In this document: positions 18,915-27,432 of the stretch, piece by piece
How positions within the stretch are numbered: position 1 is the stretch's first letter
How the letters are laid out: each line of letters begins with the position of its first letter
Source: Desulfopila sp. IMCC35008
Lineage (GTDB): Bacteria; Desulfobacterota; Desulfobulbia; Desulfobulbales; Desulfocapsaceae
DNA length: 64,000 nt
Assembly (NCBI RefSeq): GCF_010646885.2
Contig: NZ_CP050700.1
Location: 372,001-436,000, forward strand
Reading direction: 5' to 3'
Program-made: the position numbers and the translations under genes
The notes under the pieces: model-generated
The model's input: only the letters and a program-made list of their open reading frames with translations
Told to the model about the DNA's origin: nothing
The model's database searches: none

Positions 18915-19502
18915 ATGGCAAGAGTAAAATTCTTATGCGATACAGAACGCTGTATCGACTGTAGTGGGTGTGTTGTCGCCTGTAAAGAAGGGAATCATAT
19001 CCCGGTAGGTGTTAACCGCCGCCGTGTGATCACCCTCGATTCGGGCAAGCCCGGGGAGAAGTCAATATCCGTTTCCTGTATGCACTGTGCCGATGCGCCG
19101 TGTATCGCAGTGTGTCCCGTTGATGCAATTTATCAGCGTGATGACGGTATTGTACTGGTCAGCAAGAAAACCTGTATCGGTTGCGGTTACTGTTTCATGG
19201 CCTGTCCGTTCGGTGCTCCGCAGTTTCCGAAAGGGAACGTATTCGGGGCACGCGGTGCCATGGATAAGTGTACCTTTTGTGCCGGTGGTCCAGAAGAGAC
19301 TTTCTCTGCTGAGGAGAAACATCTTTATGGGCAAAACCGAATTGCCGAGGGCAAGGTGCCGCTCTGCTCCGGAATGTGTGCCACCAAGGCGCTGCTTGCC
19401 GGTGATGCAGACGTGGTTGCCGATGTATACCGTGAGCGTGTTTTCCAGCGTGGTTCAGGTGTGAATGCCTGGGGCTGGGATAAGGCCTATAAGAAAAAGT
19501 AG
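18915..19502 (+). CDS. fdhB: Formate dehydrogenase iron-sulfur (beta) subunit
   Basis: 195 residues holding four cysteine clusters in the order expected for FdnH/FdhB: CIDCSGCVVACKEG, CMHCADAPCIAVCP, CIGCGYCFMACP and CTFCAGGP...CSGMCATKA. It passes electrons from the catalytic subunit to cytochrome b. It lacks the C-terminal membrane anchor of E. coli FdnH, so it is the shorter soluble type. The gene begins 14 bases after fdhA with GGGAGG as ribosome site. It has no signal peptide of its own and is presumably co-exported with FdhA. Confidence 0.95.
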   Translation: MARVKFLCDTERCIDCSGCVVACKEGNHIPVGVNRRRVITLDSGKPGEKSISVSCMHCADAPCIAVCPVDAIYQRDDGIVLVSKKTCIGCGYCFMACPFGAPQFPKGNVFGARGAMDKCTFCAGGPEETFSAEEKHLYGQNRIAEGKVPLCSGMCATKALLAGDADVVADVYRERVFQRGSGVNAWGWDKAYKKK

Positions 19503-19532
19503 CTCCTGGAACAGGGGAGAAGTTACTTAATC

Positions 19533-19565
19533 ACTGCCCGTTCTCCGAGGTGGGGGGCGGGCGGT
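19533..19565 (+). repeat. G+C-rich hairpin between fdhB and fdhC
   Basis: ACTGCCCG (19533-19540) can pair with CGGGCGGT (19558-19565), with one G-U pair, around a 17-base loop rich in G. It lies in the 90-base gap inside the operon and may reduce or protect transcription into the cytochrome gene. Confidence 0.4.
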
Positions 19566-19592
19566 CAATTTACCTTGTGAAAGGAGCAGACC

Positions 19593-20453
19593 ATGCAGAG
19601 ACGTATCGCGTCATTATTTCTGCTCGGTATTGTGATAGCAGCGGGTGTGACAGGAAGTGCAATGGCCATGGACGGTTTCATGGTGACGTCATCCGCCGAT
19701 TATTATAAAGAGTTGATTACAACGGTGACCGGAGACTGGCAGCAGTATGGAGAACTTTTTACGGTTCTCCAGGGACAGTGGTTCTGGAAGATTTTCCTGG
19801 TGGTGATTACGGCAGTGCCTGCAGTTTTTCTGGTGCACTACCTGATCATTGGTGCCAAGCATTTTGATCATGACGGCGAGCAGATATATTTCTTTTCGCT
19901 CTATAACCGTATTGTTCATTTTGTAGCGGCGGTATCCTTTTCCCTCCTGGTTATTACCGGTCTGCTGATAATCTTCGGCGCGTTTTTCGGTGGTGGAACC
20001 TTGATCCGTACCGCACGGTATGTGCATCTATGCTCAGCCATCGTTTTTGTGGTTCCGGGTTTTCTGATGCTGCTGATGTGGTTCGTGAAGATGCTGCCTC
20101 AATTGCACGATATTCACTGGATGTTTATCCTCGGTGGATATCTGAGCAAGAAGAAAAAACCGGTACCCGCTGATAAATTTAATGCCGGGCAGAAAATGTA
20201 TTTTTGGTTCGCCACTGTCGGTGGCGGTGTTATGGCTTATACGGGGTATGTGATCTGGGGATTCGGAGCCGATCTCGATACGGTGAGAATCTACACCATG
20301 ATTCATAATATTTTAGGTGTCGGCATTGTCGCCTTCTACCTGACCCATTGCTACATGTCGGTCTTTGCCATTGCAGGATCACTTGAGAGCATAAAAACGG
20401 GGTATAAACCAAAAGATGAGGTGGATATATTGCACAGTCGTTATAAATATTAA
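19593..20453 (+). CDS. fdhC: Formate dehydrogenase cytochrome b (gamma) subunit
   Basis: 286 residues. An N-terminal cleavable-looking segment (SLFLLGIVIAAGVTGSAMA) and a short periplasmic part precede four membrane helices, as in FdnI/FdoI-type cytochrome b556. Candidate haem His residues are in YNRIVHFVAA, ARYVHLCSA, and near the C-terminus in YTMIHNILG and FYLTHCYMS. It anchors the complex and passes electrons to menaquinone or another membrane carrier. It is the last gene of the operon, followed by a strong terminator, with a GAAAGGAG ribosome site. Confidence 0.93.
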   Translation: MQRRIASLFLLGIVIAAGVTGSAMAMDGFMVTSSADYYKELITTVTGDWQQYGELFTVLQGQWFWKIFLVVITAVPAVFLVHYLIIGAKHFDHDGEQIYFFSLYNRIVHFVAAVSFSLLVITGLLIIFGAFFGGGTLIRTARYVHLCSAIVFVVPGFLMLLMWFVKMLPQLHDIHWMFILGGYLSKKKKPVPADKFNAGQKMYFWFATVGGGVMAYTGYVIWGFGADLDTVRIYTMIHNILGVGIVAFYLTHCYMSVFAIAGSLESIKTGYKPKDEVDILHSRYKY

Positions 20454-20485
20454 TGATGACCGAGTATCCTCTTGTTTTAGTAAGT

Positions 20486-20523
20486 AAAAGCATGTTTCCA
20501 TACAGGAAACATGCTTTTTTTTT
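20486..20523 (+). terminator. Intrinsic terminator of the formate dehydrogenase operon
   Basis: A 14-base perfect stem (AAAAGCATGTTTCC with GGAAACATGCTTTT), a 5-base loop and an uninterrupted T-run lie 33 bases after fdhC. The stem is symmetric enough to act weakly on the opposite strand as well. Confidence 0.92.
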
Positions 20524-20609
20524 GGTAAATCAGTAGATTTGGCTGGTAAGAAAATCGGTCACCTGTGCGGCTTCCTTCAGTCTACGACTCTGCTTTAAGA
20601 CGACAGATG

Positions 20610-21233
20610 CTATTTGTTACTTAATGCAAGCCCTGCACCTGCACCGATGAATGTCACACCGATAGCTTTTTTAATCTTCGTGTGGATGTGGGCCTGAGAA
20701 AAGAGGATAACGATTTTTTGACCGCATATTGCATAGATCATGAAACAGATAAAGGCTATCAAGGAGCAGATGCCCAGCAGGGTGATGCATTGGTTCAGGT
20801 AGGCGGATTGTGGATTAATAAACTGTGGGAATATAGCAGTAAAGAAAACGATAGCTTTGGGATTGCCTGCAGTGACAATAGCTGCCTGCATGAACATCCG
20901 GCGGAGTGAACAGGTCTGCCTGTTGGCTTTTTCCTTGATTGAAAATGAGTCGGTGGAGAGAAAAAAGGTTATACCGATATATACCAGATAGCAAGCACCG
21001 GCCCATTTAATAATTTGAAAGACTGTTTCGGAAGCAATCAATATGGTTCCCAGGCCGGCAATAGATACGGATGCCTGCACCAGCGTGACGGTCACATTGC
21101 CAAGGGCGGAGGCGATTGTTTTCCTGGCACCGTACTGCATGCCGTGGGTCAGGGCAAGCAGCATACTTGGACCGGGGATAATAGATGCGACAAAAACAGT
21201 AATTGAGTAAATGAGGATGAAGTGAAGTGACAT
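20610..21233 (-). CDS. LysE/RhtB-family amino acid exporter
   Basis: A 207-residue protein with about six membrane helices. The LysE signature is clear near the N-terminus (SIIPGPSMLLALTHGMQYG) and continues with ASALGNVTVTLVQASVS. Members export amino acids or derivatives across the inner membrane. It follows phzF by 14 bases, so the two are probably one operon, and the pair may handle a related amino-acid-like compound. The substrate is unknown. Confidence 0.92.
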   Translation of the reverse strand: MSLHFILIYSITVFVASIIPGPSMLLALTHGMQYGARKTIASALGNVTVTLVQASVSIAGLGTILIASETVFQIIKWAGACYLVYIGITFFLSTDSFSIKEKANRQTCSLRRMFMQAAIVTAGNPKAIVFFTAIFPQFINPQSAYLNQCITLLGICSLIAFICFMIYAICGQKIVILFSQAHIHTKIKKAIGVTFIGAGAGLALSNK

Positions 21234-21247
21234 GAATGTATCCGGGG

Positions 21248-22150
21248 TTAGAGATCAATTGAGGTCTTGAAAACGGTAACGGCTTCTCCTGCAATTTTCA
21301 CAAGTTTTGTCTTGTGGTTTTCTATTTCGACTAAGACTTCTACAGTACCCTCCCGGCCGATGGCTTCCCCTTGTTTTCCGTGAAAGGAAAAAGTGTCGAC
21401 ATGAGTATCAACGAGATTGTTGTGTACGAGATACCCACCTAACGGGCCATTGGCATTGCCGGTTACCGGGTCTTCATTGATACCTATTGCGGGTGCAAAC
21501 ATCCGACCGAAACTAAAAGTGCCAGGGACGTTCGAATCAAGAGTAAAGACAAAAAAGCCATTGCACTGTATGCGGTTGCTCAGTTGTGCAAGCTGGGTCA
21601 TGTCAGGTGTCAGGCGGTTAAGTGTTTCTCTGCTCTTTATACAAATCATTACTTTAGAGTGACCGGTTGAGGCGATCTGTATGGGGCATTCGGGCGTAAG
21701 ATCGTCTGGGTAGAGTCCTAGATATTGTAACATATCCTCAGTGACTTCAGGTGATAAAGGAGCCGAAATCTGAAATGGTCCCTGAGTCATCCATACCTTA
21801 ATTTCATCACCTTGCCGTTGAATTTCAAAGGGCAATACTCCAACTCCGGTTTTCATTTGTACTGTATATGAGTCAAGGCTCTCTTCAACTGTTTTTGCAT
21901 ACATTGCTGCAATGGTGGCATGCCCACAGATGGGTACCTCAACACTGGGCGTAAAATAGCGGATTACTCCGTCACAGTCCGATCCGTCCGGCATAAAGAG
22001 AAAGGCTGTTTCAGAATTGTTGAGTTCTCTTGCAATTGTCTGCATCTGGCTGTCTGATAAACCATCGCTGTTGACAACAACACCGGCGGGGTTGCCCTTG
22101 AACCTTCTTTTTGTGAAAGCATCAATCTGGTAAAGTATGTACTTTTTCAT
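21248..22150 (-). CDS. PhzF-family isomerase/epimerase-like protein
   Basis: About 300 residues with the two-fold PhzF/diaminopimelate-epimerase-like fold. Visible family motifs are QIDAFTKRRFKGNPAGVV, the general acid/base Glu in NNSETAF, FTPSVEVPICGHATIAA and GINEDPVTGNANGPLGGYLV. True PhzF acts in phenazine synthesis, but no other phenazine gene is present, so the substrate is unknown. The ATG at 22150 is used; a TTG 18 bases upstream is in frame. It sits between a small membrane protein gene and the LysE exporter. Confidence 0.92.
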   Translation of the reverse strand: MKKYILYQIDAFTKRRFKGNPAGVVVNSDGLSDSQMQTIARELNNSETAFLFMPDGSDCDGVIRYFTPSVEVPICGHATIAAMYAKTVEESLDSYTVQMKTGVGVLPFEIQRQGDEIKVWMTQGPFQISAPLSPEVTEDMLQYLGLYPDDLTPECPIQIASTGHSKVMICIKSRETLNRLTPDMTQLAQLSNRIQCNGFFVFTLDSNVPGTFSFGRMFAPAIGINEDPVTGNANGPLGGYLVHNNLVDTHVDTFSFHGKQGEAIGREGTVEVLVEIENHKTKLVKIAGEAVTVFKTSIDL

Positions 22151-22177
22151 TGAGTTTTGTAGTAACAAGTCCTGATG

Positions 22178-22480
22178 TTATACGGGCGGTTTGTTTTTTC
22201 TTTTGTATAATGTTCGAAAAGTTACAATTACGACAATAAGCGCCAGCAGTGCTGAAAACAGAAAAGACGTCTTCATGTCGTGCAGTCCTGTAGCAAATTC
22301 TTCAGTTCCCCGCAGATATTCAATGTTGTCGATGGTTATCGACGTCCAGGAGCCCAGGGTCAAGAGTATGTAAAGGTCTGTAAGTAAGGCCCCAGCAGCG
22401 GCAAGAGCTAAAAAAATCAAGACCCATGTTGGTATATGTAAAAGAGCCCTTAATGTTGTAAGCAGTTGTTTTATGGTCAT
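22178..22480 (-). CDS. Small two-helix membrane protein, unknown function
   Basis: 100 residues with two clear hydrophobic helices (WVLIFLALAAAGALLTDLYI and SFLFSALLALIVVIVTF), a loop containing DNIEYLRGTEEFATGLHD, and a basic C-terminus. It is not recognised as a named family. It is first in a likely three-gene operon with phzF and the LysE exporter, 27 bases before phzF. Confidence 0.7.
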   Translation of the reverse strand: MTIKQLLTTLRALLHIPTWVLIFLALAAAGALLTDLYILLTLGSWTSITIDNIEYLRGTEEFATGLHDMKTSFLFSALLALIVVIVTFRTLYKRKNKPPV

Positions 22481-22874
22481 TATAAAATGTATCAGGTCAT
22501 GCTAATACGCTGAAAAAGACAATGGTACATCATATGATTAAAGTGTGCAAAAAATTACGGGTTTAAAGTGGAAGCAAGGTGTAGCAGTGTCGAACCATCT
22601 GGCTTCATAAAGTGAGTGTGCACGCATCCCGTGAAACGTGGTGCGGTGAAAAGTAATACTTTCATAAAAACTATGAAGGAACCGATAGACATAAGGTTGG
22701 AAAACGATAGTGACCAAGTGAGAAATTGAAAAAACAATTTCATTGAATAGTTACTTTCACACACTATACTTTTATAGTAAAATAACTCAATTTATAGTGT
22801 CTTCAGAGGTGACACCACAAGCAAGCAACAGGTTTGCACTCTGCCCCCAACCACCTTTAAAAGGAGTATGTTGT
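22481..22874. other. Divergent intergenic region before the second chemoreceptor
   Basis: About 390 A+T-rich bases with no convincing gene; a minus-strand open frame inside it has no coding character. It contains a small palindrome ACTATA-CTTT-TATAGT and AAGGAG at 22861-22866, the chemoreceptor ribosome site. An ACCGATAG near 22679 resembles a flagellar sigma-28 -10 box, but no matching -35 sits at the right distance. Confidence 0.55.
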
Positions 22875-24908
22875 ATGGTTACTGCATTTCGAGATATGAA
22901 GTTTACAACAATGATGTTCGTTGTTATCTCAATCATTTCAATTGCAACAATAACAGTTTTGTCAGTTGCTTCGACCAGGTCCTCTATCGAAGGTCTCTTC
23001 GATCAGGGTGAATTGGCGCTGGAGACAATCCATGAGTCAATGATGAATGCTTTAGCGGCTCTTGACAATGATATCAGAAATAAATTGAAGAGTGACCTGA
23101 ACTATTTCGATTTTTTGATGAACTCAGGTTCGGCGCTTTACCTTGATTCGGGCACTGTTGATATAGGTGGCTTCAAAATGCCAGTGATGAAGAAAGGTTC
23201 GCAAGAGGTTCATTTAGACAATAATTTTGTTGATGGAATAACCAAAGAGACAGGTGCTAAAGCGACTATCTTTCAGTTGCATGACAATAAGCTTATTCGT
23301 ATTTCGACATCTGTTGTTAAGCAGGATGGTAAACGTGCTGTAGGAACATTTATAGATAGCTCAAGTCCTGTCTATCAGAAGATTATGTCAGGAGGTACGT
23401 TTTTAGGGAAGGCTTTCGTGGTAGATGATTGGTACCTGACGGCTTACTCACCACTTTATAACAACGAAGAGGAGATAATTGGTGCACTCTTTGTCGGAAA
23501 TTTGATGTTGAACAAAGAGGTGCGTGACCTTGTAACCAATACCAAGATGGGTCCGGGGTACTTTTATGTCTATGGCAGTAAAGGTGAGTTTCTGATTCAT
23601 CCTTCGCTTGGTCCTGATACTTCTATATACAAATTGCCTGGAATTGGACCGATATTTGAAAATCTTAAAGAAGATGGATTTGTAACATATGTCTGGAAAG
23701 GTGAAGAAAAAATAGCTCATGTTGGGCGTTTTGATTCCTGGGACGTATTCGTTGGTATAGGCATGAATAAGATAGACATTATCAGTGGGTTAGATAAAAA
23801 ATTAATTCAACAGGCCGCTATCATTGGCCTCGTTATGTTGTTGGTTGGTTTTGGCCTCAATTTTCTGCTCATTAGGGTGGTAAATAACAGGGTGAAGACG
23901 ATTTCCGATGTTGCAGCAGAAGTTGGGGCTGGTGATTATAGGGTTAAGTTTAATGTCAAATCGAAAGACGCCCTTGGTTCCCTGTCGGATTCATTGAATG
24001 AAATGGTGGGAAGCTCAAACAGTGTATTGACAGAAATTAATCAATCGTCGGAGTCGCTTGCTGCTTCAGCAACTGAGCTTGCTTCAATCGCGGAACAACT
24101 CGTTGAGAATGCAGACCAGACAACTGCAGTTGCAGATCAATCTGCAGCTAAAGCTGATGAAGTGTCCGGCAATATGGACTCTGTTGCTGCCGCCTCCGAG
24201 CAATCCACTACAAACCTGAATATGATTGCAGCTGCCACCGAGGAGATGGGTAATACTATAAAGGAAATCGCTGAAAATAGTGCCCGAGCCAGCGAAACGA
24301 CAGCTACCGCTGTAACGACCACCGAACGGTCACAGAAAGGTGTTGAAGCATTAGGCGTGGCTGCTGATTCTATTGGCAAGGTTACGGACACTATTACCGA
24401 AATTTCTGAACAGACTAACCTTTTGGCGCTGAATGCAACGATTGAGGCTGCACGAGCCGGGGATGCCGGCAAGGGATTTGCTGTTGTAGCGAATGAGATC
24501 AAAGAACTTGCGCGTGAGACTGCGAATGCTACTGGCAGCATCCGCGAGGCAATCAGTGATATTCAGAATCAAACCAAAATGACGGTTGAGGATATCAGCG
24601 GCATTGCAGTGGTTATTGCAGATGTGAATGATATAGTCCAGACCATTGTTACGGCCGTAGAAGAACAATCGATAACAACCAATGAAATTGTTCAAAATGT
24701 AACGCAGGCAACACAGGGAGTAAGTGAAATTAACGAAAGTATTGCCTCAAGCAGTCAGATGAGCGCGGACGTTTCTCAAGGTGTGGCGCAAGTAAAAGAG
24801 CGGTCTGGTTATGTTAAAGATAGTAGCTCACATGTCCAGATAGCTGCGGATGAACTTTCAAAACTCGCTGAAAACTTATCTGCGTTGGTGATGAAATTTA
24901 AAGTTTAG
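22875..24908 (+). CDS. Methyl-accepting chemotaxis protein with Cache sensor domain
   Basis: About 677 residues. A first membrane helix (about 13-35) precedes a large periplasmic region with a single Cache_3/Cache_2-type domain, including [18 protein letters not shown] and [21 protein letters not shown] second helix lies near 310-335. HAMP is followed by the MCP signalling domain with the hairpin-tip sequence [20 protein letters not shown], then [13 protein letters not shown]. Related Cache domains bind small organic acids. The ATG at 22875 has AAGGAG eight bases upstream; the open frame extends further upstream without support. The C-terminus shows no CheR-docking pentapeptide. Confidence 0.95.
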   Translation: MVTAFRDMKFTTMMFVVISIISIATITVLSVASTRSSIEGLFDQGELALETIHESMMNALAALDNDIRNKLKSDLNYFDFLMNSGSALYLDSGTVDIGGFKMPVMKKGSQEVHLDNNFVDGITKETGAKATIFQLHDNKLIRISTSVVKQDGKRAVGTFIDSSSPVYQKIMSGGTFLGKAFVVDDWYLTAYSPLYNNEEEIIGALFVGNLMLNKEVRDLVTNTKMGPGYFYVYGSKGEFLIHPSLGPDTSIYKLPGIGPIFENLKEDGFVTYVWKGEEKIAHVGRFDSWDVFVGIGMNKIDIISGLDKKLIQQAAIIGLVMLLVGFGLNFLLIRVVNNRVKTISDVAAEVGAGDYRVKFNVKSKDALGSLSDSLNEMVGSSNSVLTEINQSSESLAASATELASIAEQLVENADQTTAVADQSAAKADEVSGNMDSVAAASEQSTTNLNMIAAATEEMGNTIKEIAENSARASETTATAVTTTERSQKGVEALGVAADSIGKVTDTITEISEQTNLLALNATIEAARAGDAGKGFAVVANEIKELARETANATGSIREAISDIQNQTKMTVEDISGIAVVIADVNDIVQTIVTAVEEQSITTNEIVQNVTQATQGVSEINESIASSSQMSADVSQGVAQVKERSGYVKDSSSHVQIAADELSKLAENLSALVMKFKV

Positions 24909-24958
24909 ACGAATACGACCATTCACCAATATCCCCCAATAACGTTACACAACCCGGT

Positions 24959-24993
24959 CAACAGGTGAACACTCTACAGGTGTTCACCTGTTG
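24959..24993 (+). terminator. Long hairpin after the chemoreceptor gene, terminator-like
   Basis: Fourteen-base perfect arms CAACAGGTGAACAC and GTGTTCACCTGTTG flank a 7-base loop 50 bases after the stop. No clean T-run follows, so termination is likely but not certain. Confidence 0.6.
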
Positions 24994-25102
24994 GTTGGTA
25001 AGGAGAGGAAACATTCTCCTCTGCTCCTTTCTTATTATAGGTCGTTTGATTTTTTCGATTACCATACCGTATCAAGAGGTGTTTATGGGGTAGGGGTAAT
25101 AC

Positions 25103-25131
25103 TTGACTCAAAAAATCTGGTAGTGTACACC
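25103..25131 (+). promoter_or_regulatory. Candidate sigma-70 promoter for the HAD hydrolase
   Basis: TTGACT at 25103-25108 and TACACC at 25126-25131 are spaced by 17 bases, about 110 bases upstream of the hydrolase start. The -10 match is modest. Confidence 0.4.
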
Positions 25132-25236
25132 AAAGTAAGCCACGGTTCGTTAACTATAAAAGTGGTTATGCCAATACAGTTGCTCTATGCACTGTTCCTG
25201 AATGCGTCACGTTGAAACATAGTTACCCGCCCGATT

Positions 25237-25908
25237 ATGAATATTCGATATAAGTGTCTCATCCTCGACCACGATGATACGGTTGTGGACAGTACCTCCT
25301 CAATCCACTATCCAGCCCATCTGGAAATTATGAAGCGGCTTCGTCCGGAGCAGACGCCTGTTTCTCTTGAGGAGTGGTTTCTGAAAAATTACAATCCTGG
25401 TATTTTTGAATACTATACGGATGAGCTTGGGTTTGACGACGAAGAGATAGAGCAGGAGTATACAATTTGGCGGGAGTTTACCCAGACGAAAATCCCAGAA
25501 TTTTATGATGGGTTCATGGATATGCTTGCCGAGTACAAGGCTCGTGGTGGCATTATTACAGTGGTCTCTCATTCCGATGTGGATATCATCAGAAGTCATT
25601 ACAGGCACCACTCAAACTCTACTCCTATTGAGCCAGAGATTATTTTTGGTTGGCATGTCGACAGTGAGAAACGAAAACCGAGCCCCTATCCGGTAGAATG
25701 TATTTTAGACGAATTTCAGATTACAAGTGAAGATGCACTCATTCTCGATGATCTCAAGCCAGGAGTGAAGATGGGGGGGGCAACAGGCGTTTCTGTTGCA
25801 GCGGCGGGCTGGGGGCACCAGATACCGGAAATCCGTCTCGATATGGAAGGAATATGTGATTTCTATTTTACCCGGGTGGACGAGTTTCGTACTTTTCTGC
25901 TGGGGTAG
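25237..25908 (+). CDS. HAD-superfamily hydrolase
   Basis: 223 residues. The haloacid dehalogenase nucleophile motif is LILDHDDTVVDST at the N-terminus, with Asp at both catalytic positions. Motif II is TVVSHSDVD, motif III Lys lies in KRKPSPYP, and motif IV is ALILDDLKPG. The helical cap region lies between motifs I and II, as in phosphatase subfamily I. It probably dephosphorylates a small metabolite in the cytoplasm; the substrate cannot be told. It stands alone and converges with the peroxiredoxin gene five bases away. Confidence 0.88.
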   Translation: MNIRYKCLILDHDDTVVDSTSSIHYPAHLEIMKRLRPEQTPVSLEEWFLKNYNPGIFEYYTDELGFDDEEIEQEYTIWREFTQTKIPEFYDGFMDMLAEYKARGGIITVVSHSDVDIIRSHYRHHSNSTPIEPEIIFGWHVDSEKRKPSPYPVECILDEFQITSEDALILDDLKPGVKMGGATGVSVAAAGWGHQIPEIRLDMEGICDFYFTRVDEFRTFLLG

Positions 25909-25913
25909 GCGGA

Positions 25914-26525
25914 TTATGAGCCACTCATTTTTTGTAACTGCTTTACAATTTCTTCAAGAGGTGGTCTGACATTGATGTCGGAGACCTCTATATGACTGAT
26001 GATACCATCCTTTTTGATGTATACCAGAGCTCTTTCAGCAACTCCGTTGGAACGTAATAAACCATAACTCTCGGCTACTTTTCCATGTGGCCAGAAATCA
26101 GAGAGGACGTCGAACCAGAGTTTGCCCATCTGGCCGGTCCAGGCATGGAGGGTGGGAATATTGTCCACCGATATTCCGAGCAGTATGGTGTTGTGTTCCT
26201 GAAACAATTTCTCTGCAATATTATAGCCGGGCCATTGATCGGAGCAGACCGGGGTCCATGCTGCGGGGATAAATGAAAGAACCACATTTGATTTACCCTC
26301 GAAATCAGAAAGAGAGATCTCACTGCCTGAAATAGAGGGTAGTTTGAAGTTCGGTGCCTTGTTCCCGGGAGCAACCTTGAGAATGCTGTCTCTGGGTTTC
26401 AGCTGGCCTGGATCATAGATGGCATCTTTCAACGGTTGAGGGGCGGCCGGTACGGCCACGGGAAAAAGCAAACAGGCGAACAACAGGACAAGTATCAGCG
26501 GTACATATGTTGTCGAGGTTTTCAT
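25914..26525 (-). CDS. Secreted AhpC/TSA-type 1-Cys peroxiredoxin
   Basis: About 203 residues. A signal peptide (LILVLLFACLLFPVAVPAAP) is followed by a peroxiredoxin fold with the peroxidatic motif AAWTPVCSDQ. The mature part has this single Cys, so it would work as a 1-Cys enzyme needing an external thiol reductant. It presumably reduces peroxides in the periplasm. ATG 26525 has AGGAGG immediately upstream and is preferred over an in-frame start 27 bases earlier. It lies ten bases after a thioredoxin-like gene that could supply the reductant. Confidence 0.9.
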   Translation of the reverse strand: MKTSTTYVPLILVLLFACLLFPVAVPAAPQPLKDAIYDPGQLKPRDSILKVAPGNKAPNFKLPSISGSEISLSDFEGKSNVVLSFIPAAWTPVCSDQWPGYNIAEKLFQEHNTILLGISVDNIPTLHAWTGQMGKLWFDVLSDFWPHGKVAESYGLLRSNGVAERALVYIKKDGIISHIEVSDINVRPPLEEIVKQLQKMSGS

Positions 26526-26535
26526 TGTGCACCTC

Positions 26536-27105
26536 CTATTCTTTGTAGCCACTCTTCTTTAAGAGCTCAAGCAGGAATTCATCAGGATGATGAAAGCCGC
26601 CCGATTGTTTGAGCACGATTGTAAAACTGTCATCCTGCCCTTTTTTGCAACCGACAAAACCGGGAGTTCCCTTACCCCCCAGGGCGTCGTACATGGACAT
26701 ATCCTTGTCAGCAAAAAGAGGGAATTTGACGTCATAAGTGGTTCGGAAGTGATCAACCTCAAATTCCGAATTGTTGGCGCCTAGTCCTATAATCTTTACC
26801 GACACTCCCGACTCTGAATAATCCTGCATGGCCTGGAATAGGATGTTCACCGCAGGCGCCTCTTCCTGGCAGAACGGGCAGTACATGGAGAAGAGTTCTA
26901 TGAGCAGGATGTCCGCGTCGATTTCCTTAATGGAGAAGGTTTCCCCGGGTTCCTTTTTCAGGCCCAAGTATTGCCGGTCTGTTTCACTTTGGGGAACAGT
27001 CAGGGTAAAATCCGGCAGGCTGTTGTCGGTGGATTCCGATTGGGCTGTAAACGGCAGGGAGAGCAGCAGGAATATTGCAATAGTCGATAACAAGTTGTGC
27101 TTCAT
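26536..27105 (-). CDS. Exported TlpA/thioredoxin-like protein
   Basis: 189 residues with a signal peptide (LSTIAIFLLLSLPFTAQS) and a thioredoxin fold carrying the redox motif CPFC in IELFSMYCPFCQEEAPAVN. A third Cys lies in FVGCKKGQ, and the cis-Pro loop (GGKGTPGF) is present. It is likely a periplasmic disulfide reductase or oxidoreductase. The downstream peroxiredoxin gene on the same strand suggests a dedicated antioxidant pair. AGGAGG lies before the ATG at 27105. No DsbD-type electron donor is in view. Confidence 0.87.
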   Translation of the reverse strand: MKHNLLSTIAIFLLLSLPFTAQSESTDNSLPDFTLTVPQSETDRQYLGLKKEPGETFSIKEIDADILLIELFSMYCPFCQEEAPAVNILFQAMQDYSESGVSVKIIGLGANNSEFEVDHFRTTYDVKFPLFADKDMSMYDALGGKGTPGFVGCKKGQDDSFTIVLKQSGGFHHPDEFLLELLKKSGYKE

Positions 27106-27432
27106 GAAATCCTCCTGAACAGAAAATGCTGTAATATTGCGATATGATCAGGTGATGCGACTGGAAGTTCTGCAGCTTCAGGTTGTCCGGATGATGTCCG
27201 ACAAATCTCGAAATAGCTGCATTAGGTAAATGTAACACAGAAGGGAAAGAAAGAAAGCAATGAAACTGTTTTATCTATGAAAACCAGGTATATTTTTTCA
27301 ATCAACAGGTCTTCGGTTAATAGGGCTGGCTCTATCGACAATTTCTATTAAATACCGTAATGTTGAAAGAACAGACCGTTAGTGGTGAGAATGTGAATAG
27401 CAATTTGAAATCAGCTGGGAGCAGGGGTGCGA
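27106..27432. other. Divergent intergenic region, thioredoxin-like gene/mobB
   Basis: About 330 A+T-rich bases with no credible gene. It must hold promoters for both flanking genes, but no -35/-10 pair stands out. The mobB ribosome site (AGGGG) lies at its right edge. Confidence 0.5.

Larger units (their letters stand above)
24909..25236. other. Intergenic region with hairpin and candidate promoter
   Basis: About 330 bases between the chemoreceptor and the HAD hydrolase. Apart from the long hairpin and the TTGACT promoter listed separately, nothing is recognisable. A 74-codon frame at 24991-25215 has no ribosome site or family resemblance. Confidence 0.55.

Noticed and set aside
21248..22150. 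Phenazine biosynthesis locus
   Set aside because: Only the PhzF-like gene is present; its family has many members outside phenazine pathways.
22640..22700. Sigma-28 (flagellar) promoter for the second chemoreceptor
   Set aside because: Only the -10-like ACCGATAG is present; a TAAA-type -35 lies at the wrong spacing.
24991..25215. Possible 74-residue protein after the chemoreceptor hairpin
   Set aside because: No ribosome site and no coding character; the region contains a hairpin and a promoter candidate instead.
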